Positions 51,570 to 60,309 of a stretch of DNA of 64,000 nucleotides are shown here, one piece after another. The notes beneath the pieces were generated by a model, which was given only the letters and a program-made list of their open reading frames with translations, was not told the origin of the DNA and did no database searches. Made by a program: the position numbers and the translations under genes. The DNA comes from Ktedonobacter robiniae. GTDB taxonomy: Bacteria; Chloroflexota; Ktedonobacteria; Ktedonobacterales; Ktedonobacteraceae. The stretch lies in the NCBI RefSeq assembly GCF_016587375.1, contig NZ_BNJG01000003.1, positions 992,001 through 1,056,000 of the forward strand, given 5' to 3'. Within the stretch, counting starts at the first letter, position 1; each line of letters begins with the position of its first letter.

Positions 51570-54362
51570 CTATTCCAAAAGGCGTTCTGTTGTTGACGCA
51601 TCCTTACGATTGGCAAAATGCTCAAGCAAGAGACCGTGTGTAAATATGTATCCTCCACCCACCCTTCTGAGCAAAATACGATCCTTGGCATATTGAAGAA
51701 ATGCTGCGTAATTCCACGGTATATCTCCTCGCCGCCAGAGGTAATACCGCAGGATATAGTGCTCTACACAAGCGATACCTCCGTGAAATGCAAAGAACCG
51801 CGTGGCAAAAAGAATGCCAAAAACGATACCACATCCCATGCCCAAAGGGAACCATCCAGTCAGGCCTGCTGCCCAAAAGGCAAGATCGCAAGCCAGGCCG
51901 CTGACTATTCCTCCCACCACACCAAAAATGCCTCCTGCAAGGAGTCCATTGCGTAAGGAAAGCCAGATGCCTTGATTGGGAGAGGAGAATCGTTGTTGAT
52001 CATCGACGAGCGTACTTGACCAACCACTGGTGAGAAAACCCGCAAGCGTGCCTGCCATTGCACCAATAAACCCAAGAATAGCTCCATAGATCAATCCAAA
52101 ACGTACGCCGTACTCCAAGCCATAAAACGAGCCACTAATACCAGCCAGAGCAAGTACAGTAGGGAACATGATGCCTATCCCAAGAAGCACGCCCTTTTTT
52201 GCGTGGTGCCTGAACTGCCGCCATGTTCCCGACCAACGCACCACTTCTGCGGGCAGGATTCTGACACCAAGTTCAGGGAAAAGGCCTAATCCCAAGCCCG
52301 ACCCAAAAACAAGCCCATAAAAGATGCCGAGAATCAGAGCATAACTCACAACCAACGCATTCACCGTTCTATACTCCCAAGCGTAGATCAATCCCGCCCC
52401 CACTCCCGCACATCCCGTAAACAGGAGGGTGTTAAGTAAGCGATCCTTCAACTTCTGCAAGAGAGAAACCTTTTTGAGAGGCGGATCTGCCCCGTGCATT
52501 GGTTGAGCAGGGACGCCAAAAAGCGTAATCAATCCACTCACAAAAGCTGTTAATACACCGCAGTATGCCCCGGTGCCAAGTCCGCGATAAAAACCATACC
52601 CTATTCCACCATCCAGGGCAAAAATCCCGCCTGAACAAAGGCCAACAATACTTCCGACAAGAAGCCCATGGCGAACGCCATGAAATAGTCCTCGCCCAAT
52701 AGACTTCCATGAAACGGAAGGAATGCCGCTTCGACCCAGTAATGCCAAAAGCATCATGACGAGACCAACAACAATCTGAAGGGTGACGAAACCTTGAAAT
52801 CCTCCCCCTAGTCCTGGTGCCATCCAGCCAAGAAGGGAAATGCCTTCTCCTCCTCCGAGCCAGGAAAACAACCCTGGCTGAGAAGGCAGCGCATCATCTC
52901 GAAAAAGCGCAAGCAGGCTTGCGCACACAAAAATTTCGATCCCAACCACCACTCTGATGACCATATTCTGATAATGGCGTTGCTCACTCTCAGGAAGCCA
53001 ATCTGGCTGAATGCGTTCGAGATAGAATTCCACTTGTCGGTGTTGTTGCATCTGGCTGGCCAAGAACGCAAGGTACCGCTTCGTATCCACAGGTCTATAT
53101 TCCTTTTTCGGCCCTCGTTCCTCCAGCACTCGATTTACATATCGTTCAAAAATAATGCTTCGCCGCATCTGTGGCTCCCCCACCACCAGAGGAGCTTCCT
53201 GTTCAACGCCAGTGTAGGTTACCGCTAAGATATTGAGCATCAATGGTGTTGATGCAAGTTCTTGCAACACACCATCATATTCGAGAGCCAGTCGTAGGGC
53301 AGCTAAATCGGCTCCTGATTGCGCGATAAATTCATCTATCTGCTCAATACTTAATGGTTTTACCGTGATGGCCTTATTGAGTATGAAACGAGCTGGTTGC
53401 GTGATATAGTCTTCATAACGACAGCACACAACGAGTGAAACAAATCCATGCTCCCGCCGATACGCGTTGATCGCTTCAATACAAGAAGAGATGTTTTCAA
53501 TGCCAACATCATCCAATCCATCAAGCAGCAGAATCACCGACCCTGCATCCATCCAATCACGAGCAACTTTTAAAGGCACCCGATATCTCGCTACGATCTC
53601 CTCAATCAACCACACATGGAATGGTTGTCGCTTTGCTACCCATGACAATAAGTTAAAATAAATGGGAATAGGATGCTGGTTATATGATCTGGCCCGTTGA
53701 ATGAGGGTACGCGTTAATTCCAAGATCAGCGTCGTTTTCCCTGCACCTGGTTCACCAAGGATCAAAAGTTCTCCATCCGCCGCATCATAGAGTTGCGTTA
53801 TCCTCGTCCCAAGAGGCAACGTCCGTGATGGCAACAGCGTCTCTTGCATCGCCTCTTGCCAGGGATTTTCAAGCACGTCTGGCTGTTCGGAAAGTTCCAA
53901 GATCAGCAGAAACGAATGATACAGCGAGTCCTCAAATAATCCTTTGATCCATTTCTCATGCACACGGGTCAGCATACGCTGCCGGTTCACATCTTCATAG
54001 GCGTAGGGAAGGGCCTCTCGGTGATCAGGGAATGCAGGAAAGGAAGGCATTACCTGCGCATGCGTGTCTTCAGACTCTTCAGCAGAGAGCACGACCAGTG
54101 ATACAGGCGCAGTCCCCTCTTCTCGATCCTGCTGGCCTGGTAGCAACTCGCCTTCTTCTTCAAGAAGAGGTACTCCCAGTTCCTCTGGAGATGCCCCCAA
54201 GATTTCACTCAACCGTTTACGGAACTCAAGCTGGGGCGCGTGTTTGCCTTGCTCCCAATTACTGATCGTTCGAGCATCAACGTTGAGTTGCTCTGCTAAG
54301 TCTTCCTGAGTCAGTCCGTGCTTTCTTCTCGCATTTTTAAGTAAGGTATTTGGTTGCACCAT
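51570..54362 (-). CDS. HTH-NACHT ATPase with large glycine-rich membrane domain
   Basis: 930 residues. An XRE helix-turn-helix (8-62; RRKHGLTQEDLAEQLNVDARTISNW), a linker, a NACHT NTPase with Walker A LILGEPGAGKTTL (201-212) and Walker B SVILLLDGLDD (275-285), then from about residue 470 a membrane region of some ten Gly-rich helices. STAND proteins of this kind sense a trigger and oligomerise; membrane effectors in bacterial NACHT systems can act against phage. The HTH would let it bind DNA or regulate its own gene. Whether it is a regulator or a membrane-killing defence protein is open. Confidence 0.8.
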   Translation of the reverse strand: MVQPNTLLKNARRKHGLTQEDLAEQLNVDARTISNWEQGKHAPQLEFRKRLSEILGASPEELGVPLLEEEGELLPGQQDREEGTAPVSLVVLSAEESEDTHAQVMPSFPAFPDHREALPYAYEDVNRQRMLTRVHEKWIKGLFEDSLYHSFLLILELSEQPDVLENPWQEAMQETLLPSRTLPLGTRITQLYDAADGELLILGEPGAGKTTLILELTRTLIQRARSYNQHPIPIYFNLLSWVAKRQPFHVWLIEEIVARYRVPLKVARDWMDAGSVILLLDGLDDVGIENISSCIEAINAYRREHGFVSLVVCCRYEDYITQPARFILNKAITVKPLSIEQIDEFIAQSGADLAALRLALEYDGVLQELASTPLMLNILAVTYTGVEQEAPLVVGEPQMRRSIIFERYVNRVLEERGPKKEYRPVDTKRYLAFLASQMQQHRQVEFYLERIQPDWLPESEQRHYQNMVIRVVVGIEIFVCASLLALFRDDALPSQPGLFSWLGGGEGISLLGWMAPGLGGGFQGFVTLQIVVGLVMMLLALLGRSGIPSVSWKSIGRGLFHGVRHGLLVGSIVGLCSGGIFALDGGIGYGFYRGLGTGAYCGVLTAFVSGLITLFGVPAQPMHGADPPLKKVSLLQKLKDRLLNTLLFTGCAGVGAGLIYAWEYRTVNALVVSYALILGIFYGLVFGSGLGLGLFPELGVRILPAEVVRWSGTWRQFRHHAKKGVLLGIGIMFPTVLALAGISGSFYGLEYGVRFGLIYGAILGFIGAMAGTLAGFLTSGWSSTLVDDQQRFSSPNQGIWLSLRNGLLAGGIFGVVGGIVSGLACDLAFWAAGLTGWFPLGMGCGIVFGILFATRFFAFHGGIACVEHYILRYYLWRRGDIPWNYAAFLQYAKDRILLRRVGGGYIFTHGLLLEHFANRKDASTTERLLE

Positions 54363-54695
54363 TATTCTACCTAAAGTGTAGTTCTGTCAAAATTAATGCA
54401 TTACTATCACTTCTTATGTCTATACACAAAAATTATTTTGCTAATGATTCATAAATGCTGCGACTTCCTTCTAAAAAGGGTACCATAACCTTTTCTCATC
54501 AACAATGGGACAAACGATGTGAAGCCAAGAACAACGGCCCTATTGGGATGCAACATGGGTCCTGTGTAGATCTTTTCGGGTCCTTTTCGGGTCCTTTTCG
54601 GGTCCTTTTCGTTCTCTTTCGACGCCCAAACAGGCACAATACCCATCAGACAAGGACAGCGCGAAAGCAGTAGCACCTAGTTGGAAGGCAGGCAG
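54363..54695. other. Intergenic region with 11-bp tandem repeats
   Basis: 333 nt containing CTTTTCGGGTC three times in tandem (54572-54604) plus a partial fourth copy to 54611. No gene was seen; promoters for the divergent genes are expected here. Confidence 0.55.
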
Positions 54696-54986
54696 ATGAA
54701 AGAGCCAATCTTTGCAGAAATCCCAAACGAGGCACGAGTTTTACAGTTTGGTGACCGTGTTAGCCGCTTCACACCAACGGGTTTCCAAATCATCGGAATT
54801 TTGCGGCAGACATCGATTATCCGAAATAACCAACTCAATGAGATCTGTCAAAGCGGTTCTGCCTACGCACATATTGCCAATATCCGATGTAAGCTGCGCG
54901 CAACAGATATGTCTATCCGACACATTGCGAATCATGGCTATGTGCTCCTTACTCCCCAGACAGACAAGCCCTCTCCAAGGATCTGA
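54696..54986 (+). CDS. Small winged-helix DNA-binding protein
   Basis: 96 residues from ATG 54696 (ATG 54681 is also possible). The pattern of IIRNNQLNEIC, AYAHIANIRCKL and IRHIANHGYVLLTP is that of the OmpR/PhoB C-terminal winged helix, without a receiver domain. It probably regulates nearby genes, perhaps the divergent NACHT gene or the MFS remnant downstream. Confidence 0.55.
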   Translation: MKEPIFAEIPNEARVLQFGDRVSRFTPTGFQIIGILRQTSIIRNNQLNEICQSGSAYAHIANIRCKLRATDMSIRHIANHGYVLLTPQTDKPSPRI

Positions 54987-55061
54987 TGCTGTTTTCACAC
55001 CTTGAGGAGAGTGCTTCTTTGTTCGGCATTCCTATTTTTTCTTCTTGAAGGATGGATGTTT

Positions 55062-55595
55062 ATGGCTGATACACTTTCGGCACCCACTCTTAAACGACAA
55101 GAGCCACAGGAGAAGCGTCACCCAGTCGGGCTCGGCTTTCAAACGCTCCTGGCTCTGACCAATGCTGCTGCCTGGATGGCAATTATTCCGCTTTATCAGT
55201 TGTGCCTTCCACTCCAGGTGGAAGAGCGGGACTCGCTGTACAAGGAAAGTGAGCTTGCATTCGTAACCTTTTTAGCTGGCATCACCGCACTCGTTGCCCA
55301 ACCACTTGCAGGTCCATTCAGCAACCGAACAAAGGGGTGCTGGGGATGCCGCCGTCCCTGGCTACTCCTGGGCACAGGACTCACAGTAAGTGCGATGCTT
55401 TTACTTGCCAATGCCCATAGCGTGCTTGCGCTCACCTTGCACAAGTCAAGGCCTCGTAACCAACACGGAGCCAGAGTATACGACCCCATACACTTACATT
55501 TTTGCGTGAGCTGTTATCCTACCAGTTCTTGCCGGTACGCCATCTCATCTATTAGAAACAATTGGAAGGCTGAGGATTACTTGTTGCCTCACTGA
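55062..55595 (+). pseudogene. MFS transporter, truncated
   Basis: About 120 residues of a major facilitator N-terminus (LGFQTLLALTNAAAWMAIIPLYQ, then FLAGITALVAQPLAGPFSNRT and RRPWLLLGTGLTVSAMLLLA with the loop 2-3 RR motif), then the frame degenerates. Another frame resumes with GLVTNTEPEYTTPYTYIFA before a stop. The remaining two thirds of a transporter are missing, so it is non-functional. Confidence 0.6.
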
Positions 55596-55759
55596 GCTTT
55601 TTTAGTTGGACAACCTTCAGGAATTCCATGAAGCATGGATTGCGAACGCCCCCAAGCAATTTGCTCACGGAAGAGCTTCTCTTTCTCGTGGCCGTTTGCC
55701 CAATACGTTTATAGCGATGGCCTTTCTATACCTTTTAGCTAGAGTGGAGAAGCAATTTT

Positions 55760-57052
55760 ATGACAAACAAACGTTGGAATCATCATGCTATTTCTTATTT
55801 TCGTCGGCAATTGTCTCTTTCACAGCAAGAATTGGCATCCCTCATGGGTGTGAGCCGCAACACTATTCATCGATGGGAAACAGGATATTCATGCCCTCAA
55901 GGCTACTCTCGCATCAAGCTCTGCGAAATTTTGAAGGTAACAGCAGACGAATTAGGCTTCTTCTCGCCTCCTCGCGCTTCTACTCAGGCACCAACTAGTT
56001 TTTATTGTGATCTGGCTACGCCTCAAGTATCTTCAATCCCTCTCATAGGACGCGAGATAGAAATCAAACACCTTCGAGAATATCTCTGTCAGAACTTCCA
56101 TTCTCTGGCCGCTCTTCATGGCTTGCCAGGTGTAGGGAAAACAGCCATTGCCAGCGCACTAGCTCATGATGAAGCTATTCGAAATCACTTTTCTGATGGT
56201 ATTTTGTGGGCAGAATTAGGTCCGACCCCAATAATCGAAGAAACCTATCGTCGCTGGGGAAAGATGGTTTGCCTTTCGCCTACAGAAACATTCGCAAGTC
56301 AGAAAGCCTCTTTCATGGCACTGCGAAGCGCCATTGGCTTCCGAAAAATGCTCATCATCCTCGATGATGTCTGGAACATCGAAGATATCATCAGGCTCAA
56401 AGTTGGTGGCCCTAACTGTGCCTACCTCCTTACAAGTCGTTTTCTTCATATTGCGTCAAGTTTCACTGTGAACAGCCTGCTGACAGTTCCAGAACTCAAC
56501 GAAGAAGATGGACTTACCTTGCTCAAAGCCCTCGTGCCATCGCTTGATATGCTGGTACCACTTGACGATCAAGCACGTTGCCTAGTACGAGCAATTGGCA
56601 GTCTTCCTCTAGCGCTCACCTTTATGGGTCGCTATTTACGCACTCAGGGAGTCTCTGGGCAGGCACGACGCCTTGAGGCTGCTTTCCATCATCTCTCTGA
56701 TGTCTACGAACGCTTGCATTTAAGTGGTTCAGTAGAGTTGACTTCGGGAGATATCGATCAGATGCCATGTAGTCCATCATCCCTGTATTCAAAGATTATG
56801 ATGTCGGATGCACTCCTCTCTGAGGGTATGCGTAGGGATTTTTACGCGCTTTCGATATTTCCATCCAAGCCTGCCAGCTTTTCAGAAGAGGAGGCTCTTA
56901 CCAATGCTCAGTGTTCTCTTGAAACATTAGATTTCCTCACTGACATTGGTCTTATTGAAAGCGGTGGCTCTGGTCGTTACATGCTCCATCCAACAATTGC
57001 CGATTATATTCGCGTGCGTTTGGAAGAAACAACAGCTCAGAAAGCTTCGTAG
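55760..57052 (+). CDS. HTH-NB-ARC (AP-ATPase) STAND protein
   Basis: 430 residues: XRE helix-turn-helix at 11-65 (LSLSQQELASLMGVSRNTIHRWETG), then an NB-ARC module with P-loop HGLPGVGKTAI (120-130), Walker B KMLIILDDVWN (196-206), YLLTSR (RNBS-B like), GSLPLAL (GLPL) and a YMLHPTIADYI segment in the MHD position. It ends shortly after the winged-helix part, with no WD40 or TPR sensor repeats, shorter than usual. Such proteins act as NTP-driven switches in signalling or antiphage defence. GGAGAAG precedes ATG 55760. Confidence 0.8.
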   Translation: MTNKRWNHHAISYFRRQLSLSQQELASLMGVSRNTIHRWETGYSCPQGYSRIKLCEILKVTADELGFFSPPRASTQAPTSFYCDLATPQVSSIPLIGREIEIKHLREYLCQNFHSLAALHGLPGVGKTAIASALAHDEAIRNHFSDGILWAELGPTPIIEETYRRWGKMVCLSPTETFASQKASFMALRSAIGFRKMLIILDDVWNIEDIIRLKVGGPNCAYLLTSRFLHIASSFTVNSLLTVPELNEEDGLTLLKALVPSLDMLVPLDDQARCLVRAIGSLPLALTFMGRYLRTQGVSGQARRLEAAFHHLSDVYERLHLSGSVELTSGDIDQMPCSPSSLYSKIMMSDALLSEGMRRDFYALSIFPSKPASFSEEEALTNAQCSLETLDFLTDIGLIESGGSGRYMLHPTIADYIRVRLEETTAQKAS

Positions 57053-57490
57053 TGACTCTCGACATCATCTCATGGAGTGGAAGAAAAAACTATGGAAAAA
57101 CTGATTGTTCTTTATTGTTGCATATGTAACAGTAAAAATTTGATACAGAAAGTGTTACAGGTTGTGGCTTTCTTTTTGAAGCCGGAACAGGTATAACTAG
57201 AGCACAGAGAGAAATGCTCTCTGATGCGCTTGAAAGAAGCTTTCAGACAAAGACGAGAGGTATTGATCGACACTCAATAGAAAGGAGATTGCCTAGAGAA
57301 CAATACGATGAAGTAGGGTGTTTTAACCGGAGAAAGAGCCTTTTCAGTCAACCCGGTGTATAGCATTCAAGCCATACATCAGGTTGACTGGTCATATGCT
57401 AGAAAATACTGATCACGATACTCCTCCTGTGTTTTCCCGGGACCAGCACCTTTTCAAAAGCCCTTCAATACATAGAAAAGAGGTGATTCT
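57053..57490. other. Non-coding region before the transfer operon
   Basis: 438 nt. An imperfect 15-position inverted repeat (57347-57361 with 57374-57388, GTCAACC...GGTTGAC) with a 12-nt loop precedes the type IV secretion genes. It could be an operator, leader hairpin or part of a transfer origin; nothing distinguishes these. Confidence 0.45.
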
Positions 57491-58756
57491 ATGCTTTGGC
57501 AACCCTGTGACATAACCATTCAACGCTTCTCACTTCCACGACAACCACCTTCTGTTGTCTTCAAAGGATTTCGCATCACATTCATTTTCCTGGGACTACT
57601 CTTTGGTGGATGGGTCCTTCTCGGAACGATGTTCTCTCCATCCCCGTCCTCAAACACGCCAAGCAGGTTCACACCTGCTGTTGGCAGAGGAGGATACGCA
57701 GGGACAGAGAGGATAGAAAAAACAATATCGTCCACGAATGGCACAGAGACACCACCCACAAGGGAAGGTAGCTTCTCGAAAAACGCAGGGACGAGCACAA
57801 GTACGACTATTGATCCGCCCTGGAACTGGCATTTTGACCTCCCAGATCCCAAACAATGGGCAGTAGATAGCTTTAAGGGTCTGGTCAGGTATACGCTTCA
57901 TGGCATCGCCAATACCTTGGAGGGGATTGTGCAGTGGGCCGATGGTTGGGGCGTCATCAATGCCACGCCAGCCAATCTGACCTACGAGCATGCTACCGTC
58001 AAACAGCTCCATGCCTGGAGCGTTGGTGTTCTGGATGCAGCCCTGGCACTCTTTCTGGCTATTGGTGGCTATACCTATATGCTGGGTGGCTATCGCGATT
58101 TTCGCCAGGTGGCGGTTCGCTTGCTGCTGGCAGTGATCGCGGCCAATTTCAGCCTGCTCTTCATCCCACAGATCATCGAGGTGCAAAATACACTGACCAG
58201 TGGCATGCAAACCTTCTTTGGCGGCAAGGTCAATCTTCTTCCAGGTGGCAAGATCGATACCGCGAGTAATTCTACAGCCTTACGGCTCTCGTGCTTCTAC
58301 CTGGCAGAACTGGCAATGTCGATCATTATCCTGGCACAGCGAGTGATCTATCTGGCCCTCCTCGACTTCTTGATCGTGCTGGCACCGCTTGGGATCGCCT
58401 GTTTTGCCCTGCCACAGACGCAGGATTGGGGCAACTGGTGGGTCCAACTCTTTGTCTCGACCTTGCTCATGCCTCTCTTGCAGAATCTCTGCATCAACCT
58501 CTCGTCATCCATTCTGATGACGGTCGGTCCCAAAGGGGTCTCGATTGTGGGCATGTTGATCGGCATTGGTGGTCTCTATCTCGCCTTTAAGCTTCCCACG
58601 ATGCTCGTCTCCAAGCCGCTGGGGCTGCTGATGCGCGGTGTGCCTGATGGCGTCTCTATAGGTATGGCCGGGGTCCAGGCCGTTCAAGGAGCAGCGGAAG
58701 GCACCGGAGAGGGCATTGCCAACATCGCCAAAACAGCGGCGACGCTGGCAGCCTGA
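57491..58756 (+). CDS. VirB6/TrbL-like conjugation membrane protein
   Basis: 421 residues. An N-terminal hydrophobic helix (ITFIFLGLLFGGWVLLGTMF), a disordered extracytoplasmic stretch, then at least five membrane helices from about residue 180 (VGVLDAALALFLAIGGYTYML, VAVRLLLAVIAANFSLLFIP, VIYLALLDFLIVLAPLGIACFALP), the pattern of TrbL/VirB6 inner-membrane channel proteins. It would form the DNA translocation channel with VirB3 and VirB4. It is first of the operon, with AGGTGATT before the ATG. Confidence 0.75.
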   Translation: MLWQPCDITIQRFSLPRQPPSVVFKGFRITFIFLGLLFGGWVLLGTMFSPSPSSNTPSRFTPAVGRGGYAGTERIEKTISSTNGTETPPTREGSFSKNAGTSTSTTIDPPWNWHFDLPDPKQWAVDSFKGLVRYTLHGIANTLEGIVQWADGWGVINATPANLTYEHATVKQLHAWSVGVLDAALALFLAIGGYTYMLGGYRDFRQVAVRLLLAVIAANFSLLFIPQIIEVQNTLTSGMQTFFGGKVNLLPGGKIDTASNSTALRLSCFYLAELAMSIIILAQRVIYLALLDFLIVLAPLGIACFALPQTQDWGNWWVQLFVSTLLMPLLQNLCINLSSSILMTVGPKGVSIVGMLIGIGGLYLAFKLPTMLVSKPLGLLMRGVPDGVSIGMAGVQAVQGAAEGTGEGIANIAKTAATLAA

Positions 58757-58773
58757 GGAGCGGAGCGACATCT

Positions 58774-59514
58774 ATGGGAATGTTGATTCGCTTCGGACTT
58801 GCGGCAGTGGCCTTCCAGGTGCTGGCCTGTATGCTCTTTGTCGTCATTATGATGGCTCCCCTGGCGGGAGTCTTCCAATCCTCCGAGCAAGGGAATGCAG
58901 TTACCATGACCATTGAGAAGGGGAAAGGCGCAGACTCGATTGTGGCGGCAGCTAAAGCGCTCTCGCAGCACATTTCGGGGTATCGCGCCAATCTCTATGA
59001 TCCCAATGATCCCTTCATGCGCCCGGTGTATACCTACTGGGAGAGCATCTGCCCTGGGGTGAACGGTGATGTCTGCTGGTATGCCCATACGGGGAGTCTG
59101 CAATGTGTCTACTTTGCAGTAGGAGCGTATTTCCTGGCGGGCTATCCTGTACCCGACATCTACGATGCCGTCAATTTCTGGCCCAACTACCAAAATCGAT
59201 CTGGGTGGCGAGAGGTTTCCTCCACGGAATATCCCGTGAGCCAGCGTGGCTTGCCTGCCCCTGGTGATCTCATGATCTGGAAAGGTGGTGATTTCGGACA
59301 TATTGCCGTGGTACTGGAGGTCGTCCCACCTCACGATGGAAAAGATGGCTCCGTCACCGTGGCTCAGGGCAACGCGCCGGGAAATCGCTGGCCTGCCAGT
59401 CATGACACGGACCCGGCCAACTGGTACACGATGCCGCTACATCCTGACCTTTCGATTGGCACCTGGACCCAGCCTTACCTCTTTACCGTCCGTGGCTTCA
59501 TACGCCATGTATAG
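58774..59514 (+). CDS. CHAP-domain peptidoglycan hydrolase of the transfer apparatus
   Basis: 246 residues: a signal/membrane anchor (residues 5-32), a linker and a CHAP (NlpC/P60-like) domain with catalytic Cys in GSLQCVYFAVGAY (C111) and His in GHIAVVLEV (H176), plus LPAPGDLMIWKGG. It opens peptidoglycan for the secretion channel, the VirB1/VirB1-like role in monoderm conjugation systems. It starts 17 nt after the VirB6-like gene. Confidence 0.8.
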   Translation: MGMLIRFGLAAVAFQVLACMLFVVIMMAPLAGVFQSSEQGNAVTMTIEKGKGADSIVAAAKALSQHISGYRANLYDPNDPFMRPVYTYWESICPGVNGDVCWYAHTGSLQCVYFAVGAYFLAGYPVPDIYDAVNFWPNYQNRSGWREVSSTEYPVSQRGLPAPGDLMIWKGGDFGHIAVVLEVVPPHDGKDGSVTVAQGNAPGNRWPASHDTDPANWYTMPLHPDLSIGTWTQPYLFTVRGFIRHV

Positions 59515-59569
59515 CGTTCATTATGTTGAGCAGACAAACGTGTCAAATTTTTGAAAGGAAGCGTATTCT

Positions 59570-59833
59570 ATGCATTTACACCTCACTGCCCTGGTGCAAG
59601 CGGCTGACATCAGCTCCGCCTTTAGCAACCTGACCACGCTCATTACGGGCTATCTCGCGCCAGTGGTGGGTTTCGCTCTGGCGGTGCTCGGCTACATGTA
59701 CATTACCGCTCTCGATGACTACCAGCGCGCGGCACATATCAAACGCGCCATCGGCATGGTGATTGTGGGAGCCATCATTGTCGCTATTGCGGCCACCGCC
59801 TCCACAGAACTGGTCAACAACATCAAACGCTAA
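59570..59833 (+). CDS. VirB2/TrbC-like pilin-type small membrane protein
   Basis: 87 residues with two hydrophobic helices (ITGYLAPVVGFALAVLGYMYI and AIGMVIVGAIIVAIAATA) separated by a short polar, basic loop, the typical VirB2 layout. In monoderms this protein is part of the transfer channel. It is preceded by AAAGGAAG and lies 14 nt before the PrgI gene. Confidence 0.75.
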   Translation: MHLHLTALVQAADISSAFSNLTTLITGYLAPVVGFALAVLGYMYITALDDYQRAAHIKRAIGMVIVGAIIVAIAATASTELVNNIKR

Positions 59834-59847
59834 GGAGCACATGTAAT

Positions 59848-60309
59848 ATGGCGGTCTCATCACCACCGCAGAAGCAGAGTTATCAGATTCCAACCCATCT
59901 CAAGATTGCGGATACCTTTACCCTGGATCTCTTTGGCTTCTCTCTGACCATCACCATGCGCCAGGGGCTGATCGCCCTCATTGGTGGCAGTTTGGTCTAT
60001 AGCCTGTGGAGACACCTCTTCTGGCTCGATCAATGGGCCGGAGGAGGGCCACTGCTGCATTACCTGCTTCCAGGGCTGCTCGCCTTTCTGACGGTGCTCC
60101 TGGCAACCTTCACGTTTCGGGAACGGCATCTCGAAACGTGGCTCATGCTCCTGCTACGGTATCTGGTGCGTTCGCGCACCATCGCTTGGCACGCTGCCAC
60201 CCTCGTGTTTGCCGAAGACGAGCAGGGAGCATCCAGGGGGCAACATGCAACCCATCGCTTACATCAGAGCATTCACCACTCACCCCTTGTAGAGGAGGAA
60301 GAAGCATGA
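59848..60309 (+). CDS. PrgI/VirB3-like conjugation protein
   Basis: 153 residues. YQIPTHLKIADTFTLDLFGFSLTITMRQGLIALIGG matches the PrgI family start (Y-x-IP-x-H, then the first helix), with a second helix near residues 65-90 (LLPGLLAFLTVLLATFTF). VirB3-like proteins anchor the VirB4 ATPase to the membrane; here the stop overlaps the VirB4 start by 4 nt (ATGA), as expected for partners. AAGGAG precedes the ATG. Confidence 0.8.
   Translation: MAVSSPPQKQSYQIPTHLKIADTFTLDLFGFSLTITMRQGLIALIGGSLVYSLWRHLFWLDQWAGGGPLLHYLLPGLLAFLTVLLATFTFRERHLETWLMLLLRYLVRSRTIAWHAATLVFAEDEQGASRGQHATHRLHQSIHHSPLVEEEEA

Noticed and set aside
54572..54611. Tandem repeats as a CRISPR array
   Set aside because: Units are 11 bp and contiguous, without spacers, and no cas genes are present.
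57347..57388. Inverted repeat as an origin of transfer
   Set aside because: It lies before the transfer operon, but no relaxase gene is in the window and no nick-site consensus was recognised; an operator or leader hairpin is equally likely.
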